Notes under the pieces: generated by a model
The model's database searches: none
Seen by the model: only the letters and a program-made list of their open reading frames with translations
Told to the model about the DNA's origin: nothing
Position numbers and translations under genes: made by a program
Assembly (NCBI RefSeq): GCF_027319265.1
Contig: NZ_DAHVNP010000082.1
Coordinates: 1-50,650 of the forward strand
Direction of reading: 5' to 3'
From: Ferrimicrobium sp.
GTDB lineage: Bacteria > Actinomycetota > Acidimicrobiia > Acidimicrobiales > Acidimicrobiaceae
DNA length: 50,650 bases
In this document: one piece after another, positions 1 through 9,300 of the stretch
Position numbering within the stretch: the stretch's first letter is position 1
How the letters are laid out: each line of letters opens with the position of its first letter

Positions 1-57
1 TCTCCCTAGAGGGTTGAGGCCAATTGGAGTGGTTGGGATACTTGGTGGGATAGGGAC

Positions 58-1383
58 TCATCCGCTTTCGCACGACACGGGGATTGGAGCGCAAGCGTCG
101 CTTTGGTAGTACCTGGTCAAGTATTTGACAGGTGGCACGGCTGAAGGCTTCAGCGAGGACCTCTGGGGGAAAAACCCGGACTCATGAGCGCGCTGGTGCG
201 AGCGCATCCGGAGAGATCCAAGAAACGAGAGCGATAGCGGGTCCCCTCTAGAGGATGCAGAGACATCATCCATGAGCTCTCTGATACCAACGTGCAGGGC
301 TAACATCCCCCAGATCTCCTGGTAGACAAGCTCTGGGGATTGTGACCGGAGCACCCTTCGTGCCTCGAACTGGTGGGTCTTTAGTTCATCAAAGGCCGAT
401 TCGATCTCCCAACGCTTTGCATAGAGTGCGGCCAGCTCGTGAGCTGGTGCGATCTCAGGATCAGTGATCGAGCAAAAGAGCCGGTAGAACAGATCAGGGT
501 CCTCACCTTCGGTGATGTGATACTGGAATGACTCGTACCATCATTGAATGTCTCTTTCCCCTGTCCTTGTGGTGATAGACATTGCCAAGGTAGGAACCAT
601 CCTCGAGTTCGGCGACTGTTTCAATACGATAGTTAACCTTTGCTCGCCATAAGAGTTGGGCACCCGTGCTAGCTACTTGCTGTGAGAGATCATAGGAGAA
701 GAACCCACGATCACCAAGACAGAGCATCCCTGGTTTGAGTTGATCGATCACACCTTGGGCCAATACCTGCTCAGCAGTGCTATAGGGACCGACGTTGGCC
801 GCAAAGATCGTATGGGTGCCACACTCTAGGAGACCGACGATTCTTGCTTTGGCATAGGCGGCTTCCCCGAGAGGGGTGGTTGGCTTTGCAAAGTGAGCAA
901 GGTTCTCGGCAGAATCAGCGACGCTCAGGCTCGTTCCGTCGATCGCAACAAGACGTAACCCCCGATAGAAGGCACCCGCATCACCAGGTACTGCCAGAGG
1001 CTTTGCAACTGCCTCGTAGAGCCGCTTCATGGGTTCGGCTCCCAAGCGTAGGCGAGCCTTAAAGATCGCCACCTTCGAGGGAACACTCCAAGTGGACCTG
1101 AACTGATCTGCCCAACGAAGTCCCTCGCTTAAGTGACGCATGACCTCCTCATAGGAGTCCTGGGGATAGAGCGAGAGAGCCAGGATGTAATAGATCATCA
1201 CCCGTGATGGGAGGAGTCGGATGCGCTGTTGGACTTTACCCGTTGTTGGACTTTACCCGTTGAGCTGAGTATCGAATCGATGAGCTCTCTCGAGAAGGTA
1301 CAGGTGAGAACTCCGATCGAGAGATGATCGGTCAGTCGTGAATCCTCTGGTTGTTTTCTCCACCCGGGTCTTGGCATCAGCAT
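58..1383 (-). pseudogene. IS4-family transposase, broken by two frameshifts
   Basis: The three reading frames, read in order on the minus strand, together make one IS4-type (DDE) transposase. The first frame starts near 1377-1383 and carries the N-terminal part (LTDHLSIGVLTCTF). The second, 1201-503, holds the core with the D-containing motifs (VAIDGTSLSVAD, CLGDRGFFSYDL). The third, from about 526 to 58, holds the Y-(2)-R-(3)-E region (YAKRWEIESAFDELK) and the C-terminus. The first break is a 17-nt tandem duplication at 1228-1261; removing one copy restores VQQRIRLLPSRVMIYYILAL. The second is a one-base slip near 524-527, where VIPVSHH should read on as YHITEGEDPD. The encoded enzyme cannot be made, so this copy is not self-mobile. 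The terminal inverted repeats are not evident and the left end may lie outside the window. Confidence 0.85.
1228..1261. repeat. 17-nt tandem duplication inside the transposase gene
   Basis: The unit GTTGGACTTTACCCGTT occurs twice head to tail (1228-1244 and 1245-1261). Seventeen bases is not a multiple of three, so the duplication by itself explains the frameshift in the transposase. It looks like a replication-slippage event. Confidence 0.9.
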
Positions 1384-1650
1384 CTCCCGAAACCCAGTAG
1401 AGCATAGATGTGGTACTAAGTTAACGGTATTGATCTCTAACCATAATATCACTCGCGCCAACGATACGCTAGTCTCGTGCGCTTTGAATGCGGGAGTGAA
1501 GTACGCATTACACGCAGATTCATCAACACATTTGCACCTTTTTGTTGTCAGGAATAGAATGATGCGATTGGTGGTGGCAAATAAGTCCGGCGATGCAACA
1601 AGTAAGCCGGGTGTGTTATCTGTTGTGGCACTGCTTGGCTAGGGGGCTAT

Positions 1651-2637
1651 ATGGACACTGCAGCGTCTGATCGATCATTCTTGGTCTGCCCTACTATTGT
1701 GCGCAGGGTTTCGTTGATTGCTTTGATTGCAACCTACTTGCTGGTTGTCCTAGGAAGTACCGTTCGTGTGACACACTCGGGGATGGGCTGCCGGAGCTGG
1801 CCACTATGTAATGGACATCTAGCACCAATAGATAACTTTCACTCCGCGATGGAGCAGTTCCACCGCTACATCGCGGCAATAGTGAGCGTTCTGGTGTTTT
1901 ACACTGGTTATCTCGCCTGGCGTCATGCGCGACATTTGCGGAGCGTCTTCGTGCCGGCTCTCATTTCCTGCGGGATCATTCTCGTGCAGGTCGTGCTTGG
2001 AGCCATTACCGTCCTGACTCACAACGCCCCGATAACGGTCGGCATGCATCTCGTCACCGGCCTCATCGAACTTGGCATCGTTACCGTGGTCGCTACCGCT
2101 GCCTTCATCGCGCCTACACGTGCAACCGGTGGACCAACTCATACGACTGACAGCTATATGCTCCGTTTGGCGATCACGGGTGTTCTCGCTACCTTGGCCA
2201 TAATCATAACTGGAGCTTTCGTGGTCGACTCAGGGGCGGCAAAAGCCTGTCCCGGTTGGCCGGTGTGTTCCTTCAATGCCGCACCTGCCCGCTTGATTGT
2301 TGCCCAGTTTCTACATCGAGGGATGGTAGCTATCGGTGGCTTGGCCATCGCCGTCGTTCTGCTTCGAGCCTGGAGGAACTGGCGTTCACTTGGTGCCGGT
2401 CCGTTGATCGTATTCGACGCAACCATGTTTTTGGTCCAGGTAGTTGCCGGTGCGTTTTCGGCGGTTCTCAAGGCACCTCCAGGTGTACAAGATCTTCATT
2501 TAGCCATTGGTGCGATTTTCTGGATGGGCATGGTAGCACTTGCTACCTTCGGATGGGTGCATAAACCGGACCATAATGGAATAAATGGCTCTCCTGACAT
2601 CCATGTGGATGTCCCAGCCCCTAGGTCCAGCCCCTAG
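1651..2637 (+). CDS. ctaA: Heme A synthase, CtaA/COX15 family
   Basis: This 328-residue polytopic membrane protein matches the CtaA/COX15 family, which oxidises heme O to heme A for aa3-type cytochrome oxidases. About eight hydrophobic segments are visible. The family signatures are present: an early STVRVTHSGMGCRSWPLCNG segment, the EQFHRYIA histidine in a helix near residue 70, the HLVTGLIELG histidine in the middle, and in the second half the VDSGAAKACPGWPVCS and FLHRGMVAIGG motifs with a final LHLAIGAIFWMG histidine. The two cysteine pairs (C..PLC and C..PVC) fit the disulfide found in many bacterial members. The ATG is preceded by AGGGGG at good spacing. The last residues (PAPRSSP) come from a 13-nt tandem duplication at 2615-2640 and may not be native. 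It is a single gene, followed by a tRNA on the other strand. Confidence 0.9.
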   Translation: MDTAASDRSFLVCPTIVRRVSLIALIATYLLVVLGSTVRVTHSGMGCRSWPLCNGHLAPIDNFHSAMEQFHRYIAAIVSVLVFYTGYLAWRHARHLRSVFVPALISCGIILVQVVLGAITVLTHNAPITVGMHLVTGLIELGIVTVVATAAFIAPTRATGGPTHTTDSYMLRLAITGVLATLAIIITGAFVVDSGAAKACPGWPVCSFNAAPARLIVAQFLHRGMVAIGGLAIAVVLLRAWRNWRSLGAGPLIVFDATMFLVQVVAGAFSAVLKAPPGVQDLHLAIGAIFWMGMVALATFGWVHKPDHNGINGSPDIHVDVPAPRSSP

Positions 2638-2641
2638 GTCC
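2596..2641. repeat. Inverted repeat and 13-nt tandem duplication at the ctaA 3' end
   Basis: GACATCCA-TG-TGGATGTC (2596-2613) is a perfect 8-bp inverted repeat with a 2-nt loop. It is followed directly by two head-to-tail copies of CAGCCCCTAGGTC (2615-2627, 2628-2640). The hairpin lacks a T-run, so it is not a convincing intrinsic terminator. Confidence 0.75.
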
Positions 2642-2699
2642 AGTTCAACGGGTTTATCTGAGTCAGATACGGCAGAACTACCTATGAACTGGATGCCTT

Positions 2700-2775
2700 T
2701 GGCGCGCTCGGAGAGATTCGAACTCCCAACCTTCTGATCCGTAGTCAGATGCTCTATCCGTTGAGCTACGAGCGC
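2700..2775 (-). tRNA. tRNA-Arg (anticodon ACG), CCA encoded
   Basis: On the minus strand the cloverleaf is complete. The acceptor stem GCGCTCG pairs with CGAGCGC, followed by discriminator G and an encoded CCA. The D-arm GCTC/GAGC, the anticodon stem TCTGA/TCAGA with loop CTACGGA (anticodon ACG) and the T-arm GGGAG-TTCGAAT-CTCTC are all present. A34 of this tRNA is the usual bacterial substrate of TadA, whose gene lies about 540 bp away. Its 3' half is nearly identical to that of tRNA-Arg(TCG) at 12326. Confidence 0.97.
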
Positions 2776-2901
2776 TAGCAGGAAACATACTAGTTTACCG
2801 GTCACCAGGGCGGGCCGGTGTTTCACTGGCAACCGAATCGATCTGGAGTATGATCCCGCATAGTTGGGCAAGTTGGCCCATATCGCGGCGAAAGCCAGTC
2901 A

Positions 2902-3321
2902 ATGGATGAACCCCTGTTCTTTCGTGTGGTGCGAGGTGACCGGGCGGTCAGCACGTACCATGGATACGTGTCAGAAGAGATCTCCCTGCCAGTCTTCGAA
3001 GTTCAGACGACGACGGACGAGGCCACGGTGAGCCTTGCTCTCCGTGATCAGCTTGTCGCCTCGAATTTGACTCCATGTGTCAAGATTCAGGCCGGGTGCC
3101 AATCCAAGTACTACTGGAACGGGAGCTGGCAGAACGCCGATGAGTACGTGATCACCGCTCTTACACTTGAGACTCATCTAGGACATCTTGTATCGATTAT
3201 TAAGTCAGCACATAACTATGTCAACCCCGAGGTCATTGCCCGCCCTATTGTGGTGTTATCGAAGGAGTATGCAGACTGGGTCCAGGATGTTCTTCTTGAG
3301 CTGCAGGCGGGTCGGTCGTGA
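2902..3321 (+). CDS. CutA-like protein (divalent-cation tolerance family), tentative
   Basis: The protein has 139 residues. Residues 40-135 resemble the CutA1 fold: an N-terminal part that aligns with the 'A..LVE..LAACV.I' strand (ALRDQLVASNLTPCVKIQ), then a YYWNGSWQNADEYVITALT segment corresponding to the 'Y.W.G...E..E..L..KT' stretch, a helix (THLGHLVSIIKSAH) and the closing 'P.I...PI....YLDWV' motif as NPEVIARPIVVLSKEYADWV. CutA1 proteins are small trimers linked to copper tolerance in E. coli, but their general role is unclear. The first ~35 residues are extra compared with usual CutA proteins. The stop overlaps the start of tadA by 4 nt (GTGA), so the two are probably co-translated. Confidence 0.6.
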   Translation: MDEPLFFRVVRGDRAVSTYHGYVSEEISLPVFEVQTTTDEATVSLALRDQLVASNLTPCVKIQAGCQSKYYWNGSWQNADEYVITALTLETHLGHLVSIIKSAHNYVNPEVIARPIVVLSKEYADWVQDVLLELQAGRS

Positions 3322-3776
3322 GCCTCCGCGACGAAGAGAGGATGCGTCGGTGTTTAGCGCTCGCCAGGAGCGCTGATCAACGTGATGAGGTCCCGGTAGG
3401 TGCGATCGTTGTCATTGGAGGCGAGGTCGTCGCAGAGGCCCATAACGAGACGGTCGCTCAACAGAGTTCCTTGGCGCACGCCGAGCTTCTTGCCCTCCAA
3501 AGAGCCCAGCTAGAGGTGGGAGATCGTTATCTGTCAGACGCTGAGGTGTACGTAACGTTAGAGCCGTGCGCCATGTGTGCGGGGGCTCTTGTGCTCGCGC
3601 GAGTTCGCCGCCTCATTTTCGCCGCCCGCGATCCCAAGGCGGGTGCGTGTGGGTCACTCTACAACCTCTGTGTAGATCCGCGTCTCAACCATGAGATCGA
3701 GGTAGTGTCAGACATTCTCGCTGAAGATGCTGGCGCCGTGCTGCAAAGCTTCTTTCAACGGCGTAGATCGAGCTGA
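3318..3776 (+). CDS. tadA: tRNA-specific adenosine deaminase TadA
   Basis: This 152-residue protein is a zinc-dependent nucleoside deaminase that converts A34 of tRNA-Arg(ACG) to inosine, allowing one tRNA to read CGU, CGC and CGA. The catalytic HAE motif (H54-A-E56) and the zinc-binding PCAMC motif (C84, C87) are present, as is the conserved AHAELLALQRAQ helix. Length is typical for bacterial TadA. The GTG start overlaps the stop of the upstream CutA-like gene. Its substrate, tRNA-Arg(ACG), is encoded just upstream on the other strand. Confidence 0.93.
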   Translation: MSLRDEERMRRCLALARSADQRDEVPVGAIVVIGGEVVAEAHNETVAQQSSLAHAELLALQRAQLEVGDRYLSDAEVYVTLEPCAMCAGALVLARVRRLIFAARDPKAGACGSLYNLCVDPRLNHEIEVVSDILAEDAGAVLQSFFQRRRSS

Positions 3777-3800
3777 TTTCCCGTAAACTGGTTTCGGCTC

Positions 3801-3890
3801 GGAGGGATGCGAGAGTGGCCGAATCGGGCGGTCTCGAAAACCGCTGTACCCGCAAGGGTACCGTGGGTTCAAATCCCACTCCCTCCGCCA
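3801..3890 (+). tRNA. tRNA-Ser (anticodon CGA), CCA encoded
   Basis: The 90-nt gene has the long variable arm of class II tRNAs (TGTACCCGCAAGGGTAC). The acceptor stem GGAGGGA/TCCCTCC is followed by G-CCA. The anticodon stem GCGGT/ACCGC has loop CTCGAAA, giving anticodon CGA for serine UCG codons. The 3' end overlaps, on the other strand, the last 22 nt of the metallohydrolase gene. Confidence 0.96.
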
Positions 3891-4837
3891 CCCTCTTGCC
3901 GAGTTGGATGTTCATGAGGCGTGTGCTGGCCCTGCCCACTACGCTTGGTGAGCCAACGGTTGATCCCCATCGCGTTGGCGTGGACGCCACTTAAGGTCAA
4001 GAGGCGGTCGCGGGCCAGAGGATCAAGATCTTTCAGATCTGGAACGAACGCCTCCTCAAGCGCTGTTTCGATCTCGCGTCCGTCATGCATCGCTTGTTCT
4101 GCCACCCGACACCAGTCACGAAGAAGGTCCTTGCCTTCGTCGAGGATGTCGACCGCATTGGCAAATCGACCGTAGTGGGCAAAGGCGAGGTGCGATGGAG
4201 TGCGAGACTTCATTGCGTCCAAACTCCGAGTTGCTAGCTCAAGATCAAAGTCAGGAGGTGGGGTCGCGGGCCAGAGGATTCCCACCTCTGGTAACTTCAC
4301 TCCAACCGCATCCCCACAGAACATTGTCCCCGTGGGTTCATGCCAAAGGGATAGATGGTGTTTGGCATGGCCAGGTGTCAAGAGCGCCTCAAGATGCAAT
4401 CCCTTGGTGATCTGAATGGTGTCACCCTCCTCCACGGCGATGATTCGGTCGGCGGGAGTCGGATCCAGGCGCCCGTAGAGCGAATCGAGGAGAGGCCCAT
4501 AGACCCTCGATGCTGAGTCGATCAAGCGTGTCGGGTCGGCGAGGTGCCGGGCTCCGTTTGGGTGAACGTAGACCTTCGCATTTGGGAATGCTCGGGCGAT
4601 GTCGCCGACACCTCCTGCGTGGTCGAGATGGATGTGGGTGAGCACGACAGCAGCAAGGTCCGAGGGGCTAATGCCAAGGTTGTTGAGTTCCGCGATGAGT
4701 AGGGGAGCACTGCTCTGTGAGCCCGTCTCGATCAAGACAGGACTTTCACCGGTAACGAGATAGCCAGCAGTGATGTGTTCCCAGCCGCCGAGTTGGGTAT
4801 CGATCTCAACGATATTGTCCGCGATAAGTTCAGCCAT
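3869..4837 (-). CDS. Metallo-beta-lactamase-fold hydrolase
   Basis: This is an MBL-fold protein of about 322 residues, probably a soluble zinc hydrolase of the glyoxalase II-like branch. The zinc-binding motif HIHLDH is at residues 68-73 of the chosen start. Further ligands follow in TPGHAKHHLSLW, FCGDAVG and the late FAHYGR histidine. The C-terminal ~100 residues are helical, as in MBL proteins with a winged-helix cap. I chose the ATG at 4837 (MAELIADN) because family similarity begins there; ATGs further upstream, up to 4927, would overlap the protease gene stop. The 3' end runs 22 nt into tRNA-Ser on the other strand, so the extreme C-terminus (QEGGGGSGI) is antisense tRNA. The substrate cannot be deduced. 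Confidence 0.85.
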   Translation of the reverse strand: MAELIADNIVEIDTQLGGWEHITAGYLVTGESPVLIETGSQSSAPLLIAELNNLGISPSDLAAVVLTHIHLDHAGGVGDIARAFPNAKVYVHPNGARHLADPTRLIDSASRVYGPLLDSLYGRLDPTPADRIIAVEEGDTIQITKGLHLEALLTPGHAKHHLSLWHEPTGTMFCGDAVGVKLPEVGILWPATPPPDFDLELATRSLDAMKSRTPSHLAFAHYGRFANAVDILDEGKDLLRDWCRVAEQAMHDGREIETALEEAFVPDLKDLDPLARDRLLTLSGVHANAMGINRWLTKRSGQGQHTPHEHPTRQEGGGGSGI

Positions 4838-4871
4838 ACCAGAGCAGCCTAGCTCCATCGAGAAAGCCTGT

Positions 4872-6077
4872 TTACGGCACACACCCCTCTGTGGAGACCC
4901 GATGTTGCGGCTCGGTGAGGGCCTCATGGACCTCCTTGGCTACTGCTGGTGCGGCGAGCGCGAAACCAACATAGTTATTGGTAGTGGACCGGGAAAACAC
5001 CACGCCGAGCACTTGGCCGGCAGAATTGACTAACGGTCCACCGGAGTTACCGGGTCGGACGATCGCGTCGATCTCATAGACCAGGCGTGTCGTCAGGCCC
5101 TTGTTGTAGATGTCGCGCCCAGTGGCGTCAAAGCCTGCCATGATTCCGGCAGACCCATACGTCAGTGGACCACCCTCGGGATAGCCCAGCACAACCGCCT
5201 GGGTGCCACGTGGCTGAACTTGGGTATCAAAGTGCAAGACCGGAGCCTGTAGCCCGGGGACCTTCAACACCGCTAAATCGAGATGCGGGTTGTACCAGAT
5301 AACCGTTGCTGCGAGTTGTGAACCATTCTGGATCACATAGGTACTTGGTTCGCCCGCCACGACGTGTGCGTTGGTCGCTACATAGCCAGGTGCAACCACA
5401 AAGGCTGAACCCTCCTGGATCTCCGAACAGGCGAGGCCCTCGACCTTGAGCACCGAGGCCGAGACCTTTGCCTCGATCGCTTTGACCTCAGTAGATGTTG
5501 GTAGCGGCACTGGACCAGCCAACGCCGGTGGGATCGAAGCAAAGACGGGAGGAAAACCAGCCGTGGAAAAGAGTGCGTCAACCTGAGCGAAGACGCTTGG
5601 AGCGGGAGGGAGAATTTCATCGAGAGCCTGAACAATTCTTGAGCCCGAGACCTCGGAGGAGAGTGCTTGGAAGGGCGCATTGAGGGCCAGTGCGGCGACG
5701 ATCCATACGATCAACAAGGTCGCCGCGATGGAGACGATGACGCCTGCACCGCCGTCGATCTTTCCAAGATGGAAACGGTCGAGTTTCCTGCTGATCCTGC
5801 TGCCGAGACTCCTGCCCAGCGCCGAGGTGATCGATGCGAGCCCAAAGAGAATCACGAGCGAGATGAACGTGCGTACGATGCCGACTGGAAGTGGTGCGGC
5901 CGCGTAGGGCGCGATCACCGCACCGGCGAGAAGTCCAACCCAAAACCCGATGTAGGAGCCGAGTTGGATGGTTGCGCCTACCTTCAGCCCTCGAGCAGCG
6001 GAGAACGCGACGAGAGCGAGGATGACCAGATCCACGAGGTTGAAGCCGAAGATGGCACCTAAGAACGGGGTTGACAC
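4872..6077 (-). CDS. MarP-like membrane serine protease (CvpA domain plus trypsin-like domain)
   Basis: The 401-residue protein has four hydrophobic segments within residues 10-135 (CvpA/colicin V production-type domain). A chymotrypsin-like protease domain follows from about 205. The catalytic triad is visible: H238 in TNAHVV, D267 in HLDLAVLKV and S345 in RPGNSGGPLV. This architecture is that of Mycobacterium tuberculosis MarP, a periplasmic protease needed for acid and oxidative stress resistance through cell-wall enzyme processing. Two cysteines (near 217 and 399) could form the disulfide reported for that family. The GTG start at 6077 has a GAGG motif upstream. The metallohydrolase gene lies 34 nt downstream on the same strand and may be co-transcribed. 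An acid-stress role is inference from the family. Confidence 0.9.
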   Translation of the reverse strand: MSTPFLGAIFGFNLVDLVILALVAFSAARGLKVGATIQLGSYIGFWVGLLAGAVIAPYAAAPLPVGIVRTFISLVILFGLASITSALGRSLGSRISRKLDRFHLGKIDGGAGVIVSIAATLLIVWIVAALALNAPFQALSSEVSGSRIVQALDEILPPAPSVFAQVDALFSTAGFPPVFASIPPALAGPVPLPTSTEVKAIEAKVSASVLKVEGLACSEIQEGSAFVVAPGYVATNAHVVAGEPSTYVIQNGSQLAATVIWYNPHLDLAVLKVPGLQAPVLHFDTQVQPRGTQAVVLGYPEGGPLTYGSAGIMAGFDATGRDIYNKGLTTRLVYEIDAIVRPGNSGGPLVNSAGQVLGVVFSRSTTNNYVGFALAAPAVAKEVHEALTEPQHRVSTEGCVP

Positions 6078-6241
6078 TTACCGCTTTACCTCGACACAGA
6101 ACTGCACAAGGTATCAGTGTAGGTTCTCAACTCCCCAAAACAACTGAAAAGATCTTCGACGTTCGGCCTCGGTACCGGGTCTGTTGCATGCGAACCCGTC
6201 TCTGGGTGGCGAGGATGCGCCCATGATCGAGGGGGTTCAGC

Positions 6242-6298
6242 GATCTTTCAACGGAGAAAGATCTTGAGGGTGGCTCGACGGCTATCGTGCCCTATGAT
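6242..6298 (+). promoter_or_regulatory. Inverted repeat and putative promoter upstream of gltB
   Basis: GATCTTTC-AACGGA-GAAAGATC (6242-6263) is a perfect 8-bp inverted repeat. A TATGAT hexamer at 6293-6298 could be a -10 box that would start transcription about 12 nt before the ATG at 6316. The repeat lies about 40 bp upstream of the putative start site, where an activator or repressor could bind. The -35 region is poor, so the promoter call is weak; the repeat itself is certain. Confidence 0.4.
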
Positions 6299-6315
6299 GA
6301 ATTGCCTACGGGTCA

Positions 6316-9300
6316 ATGGGGTCCCTTCTGCCGTACAACACGAGAGAGGTCCGCCAGGTGTTACCGACCCCAATGCCACCGCTGTACCCCCGAGGTCTAG
6401 AGCACGACGCCTGTGGGATTGCATTTCTTGCCGATCTCCATGGGAAGGGTTCGCACAAGCTCATCCAGATGGGACTTGACGCGCTCGTCAATCTCGAACA
6501 TCGTGGCGCGAAGGGTTCTGACCCTGATACCGGGGATGGCGCAGGTATCCTCATTCAGAACCCTGACGTGTTTTGGAGACGTGATCGGGAGCTGCCGACA
6601 GCGGGTGCCTATGTTACTGGTCTTCTGTTCCTTGATGGCGACAGAGCGGAACTACTTGCGCAGCTGCAACAACTCCTCGATCAATCAAGTTGGCGGATTA
6701 TCGATCGTCGTGAAGTACCCCGCAACCCTCAGATCCTCGGTGCTGGCTCGCAAGCCTGCGAACCCGACATGGTGCAGTTGTTTTTGGAGGATCGTCAAGG
6801 AACGACGGGAATACAACTCGAACGCAAGGCTTGGCTCTTGCGTCGCAAGATTGAGCAATCGATACCAGAGCTGTACTTTCCGTCGCTGTCGGGTCGTACC
6901 TTTATCTACAAGGGAATGCTTTCTGCCCCTCAGGTACAGCAGTATTTTCTTGATCTTCAGAATGATCAGCTTTCAACGGGTATTGTGTTGGTTCACTCTC
7001 GCTTCTCGACCAACACGTTCCCGTCGTGGAGACTTGCACAACCCTTCCGCATGATCGCGCACAACGGCGAGATCAACACCATCGACGGCAATCGCAACTG
7101 GATGCGAGCTCGAGAATCGCAGTTATCCTCAGAGTTAGTTGAAGGCGATATCGCTGATGCCTTCCCACTTGTCGATGTGTCCGAGTCCGATTCGGCTTCG
7201 TTGGATGGCGTCTTCGAGATGCTTGCCCTCCACGGTCGCTCCCTCCCGCACGCCATCATGATGATGATCCCTGAGGCATGGGAGGCCAATACCTCGATGG
7301 ATGCCAGGGTTCGCGACTTCTACCGATTCCATGCCTCACTGATGGAGCCTTGGGATGGGCCAGCAGCAGTGGTCTTCACCGACGGAGAGATGGTGGGTGG
7401 GGTGCTCGATCGCAACGGCCTTCGTCCTGCGCGCTACTGGATCACTGACGAAGGAATTGTCGTGCTCGCCTCCGAGGTCGGCGTGATCGACATCCCATCC
7501 TCGTCGGTGGTCGCGCGTGGAAGGTTGGAACCAGGCAGAATCTTCCTAGTGGACACCAGCAAAGGGACCATACTTGACGACGCTGAGGTCAAGGAGTCAC
7601 TCGCCACGATGCGACCATGGGGTGACTGGCTGCGCGAGCATCAAGTCTCGTTGAGTTCGCTGCCGCCGCGGTATATGTTGGTTCCCCAGCACGGATCGGT
7701 TGTGCAACGCCAGCAGTTGTTTGGCTATACCGAGGAGGAGCTGCGCCTCATCGTCTTGCCGATGGCTACTCAGGGTCAGGAGCCCATCGGTTCGATGGGC
7801 TCAGACACACCCCTGGCAGCTCGCTCGCGGCTCCCCCGGCCCTTCTTTGACTTCTTCTATCAACGTTTTGCCCAGGTAACCAACCCCCCACTTGATGCGA
7901 TTCGGGAGGAGTTGGTTACCTCGTATGAAGGGGTGATCGGGCCCGAGAAGAATCTGCTTGAGCCTGGGCCGGCGTCAGTGCGCCAGATACATCTTCCGCA
8001 CCCAGTGATCGATAACGATGAACTCGCCAAACTCATCTATATCAATGACGATGGTGAGTACCCGGATTTGAATGCAAAAGTTATCGATATCCTCTATCCC
8101 GTCGGGGAGGGTGCAAAGGGACTCCAAAAAGCACTTGCCACTATCCGGGTAGCCGCTGAGGAGGCGATTCGGGATGGGTTCGCGGTGGTGATTCTTTCGG
8201 ATCGCCATGCCGACTGGGAACACGCTCCGATCCCGTCGCTCTTGGCGGTATCCGCGATTCATCACCATCTTGTGCGCGCCAAACTACGCACTCAGGCTGG
8301 GTTGGTGATCGAGTGTGGCGATGCGCGAGAAGTTCACCACTTTGCAGCCCTTATTAGTTTTGGTGCTGCGGCGGTCAATCCCTATCTCGCGTTCGACTCC
8401 ATCGTTGACCTCATCCGTGAGGGTGTGTTGCCCGATATCGCTCCGCGGGTGGCGGTCCGTAACTACGTGAAGGCGGCCACCAAGGGGATTATCAAGATTA
8501 TGTCGAAGATGGGAATCTCGACGATCGGTTCGTACACCGGTGCGCAGATCTTTGAGATCTACGGCCTCAGTCAAGAGGTCGTCGACGAATACTTTCCTGG
8601 GGCTCGCTCACCCATGGGGGGAGCTACTCTCGTGGAGATCGCCGATGTGGTGGCGGCCCATCACCATCGGGCCTACACCCAACACCCTGAGGAGTTCGCC
8701 CATCAGAATCTGGCAACGGGGGGCCAATATCAGTGGCGTCGTGATGGTGAGTACCACCTCTTCAACCCGGAAACAGTCTTTCTGCTCCAACACTCGACGC
8801 GCAAAAGGCGACAAGATGTGTTCCGGCGGTATACCTCACTGGTAGATGACCTTGGTCGACGTGCGAATACTCTTCGAGGGCTTTTGGAGCTTCGGTCAGA
8901 TGGTGTTCAACCGATTCCAATTGAGGAGGTTGAGTCGGTCAAGTCCATTATCAGTCGATTCTCTACGGGGGCTATGTCCTATGGGTCGATCTCACAGGAG
9001 GCTCATGAGACGCTGGCGATCGCCATGAATCACCTTGGGGGACGCTCCAACACCGGCGAGGGTGGAGAGGATCCCGAGCGATCAAAACCAGCGCCGGACG
9101 GCACCGATCGGCGTTCCAGGATTCGTCAAATCGCTTCGGGTCGCTTCGGGGTCTCGATTGAGTACCTGAGTGCGGCCGATGATATCCAGATCAAGATGGC
9201 CCAAGGGGCAAAGCCAGGAGAGGGTGGGCAACTCCCGGGCGAGAAGGTCTATCCTTGGATCGCCAAGACGAGAAACTCCACCCCGGGAGTTGGCCTGATC

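Noticed and set aside
5667-6062. 131-codon frame antisense to the protease gene
   Set aside because: It is a highly charged shadow of the CvpA membrane domain.
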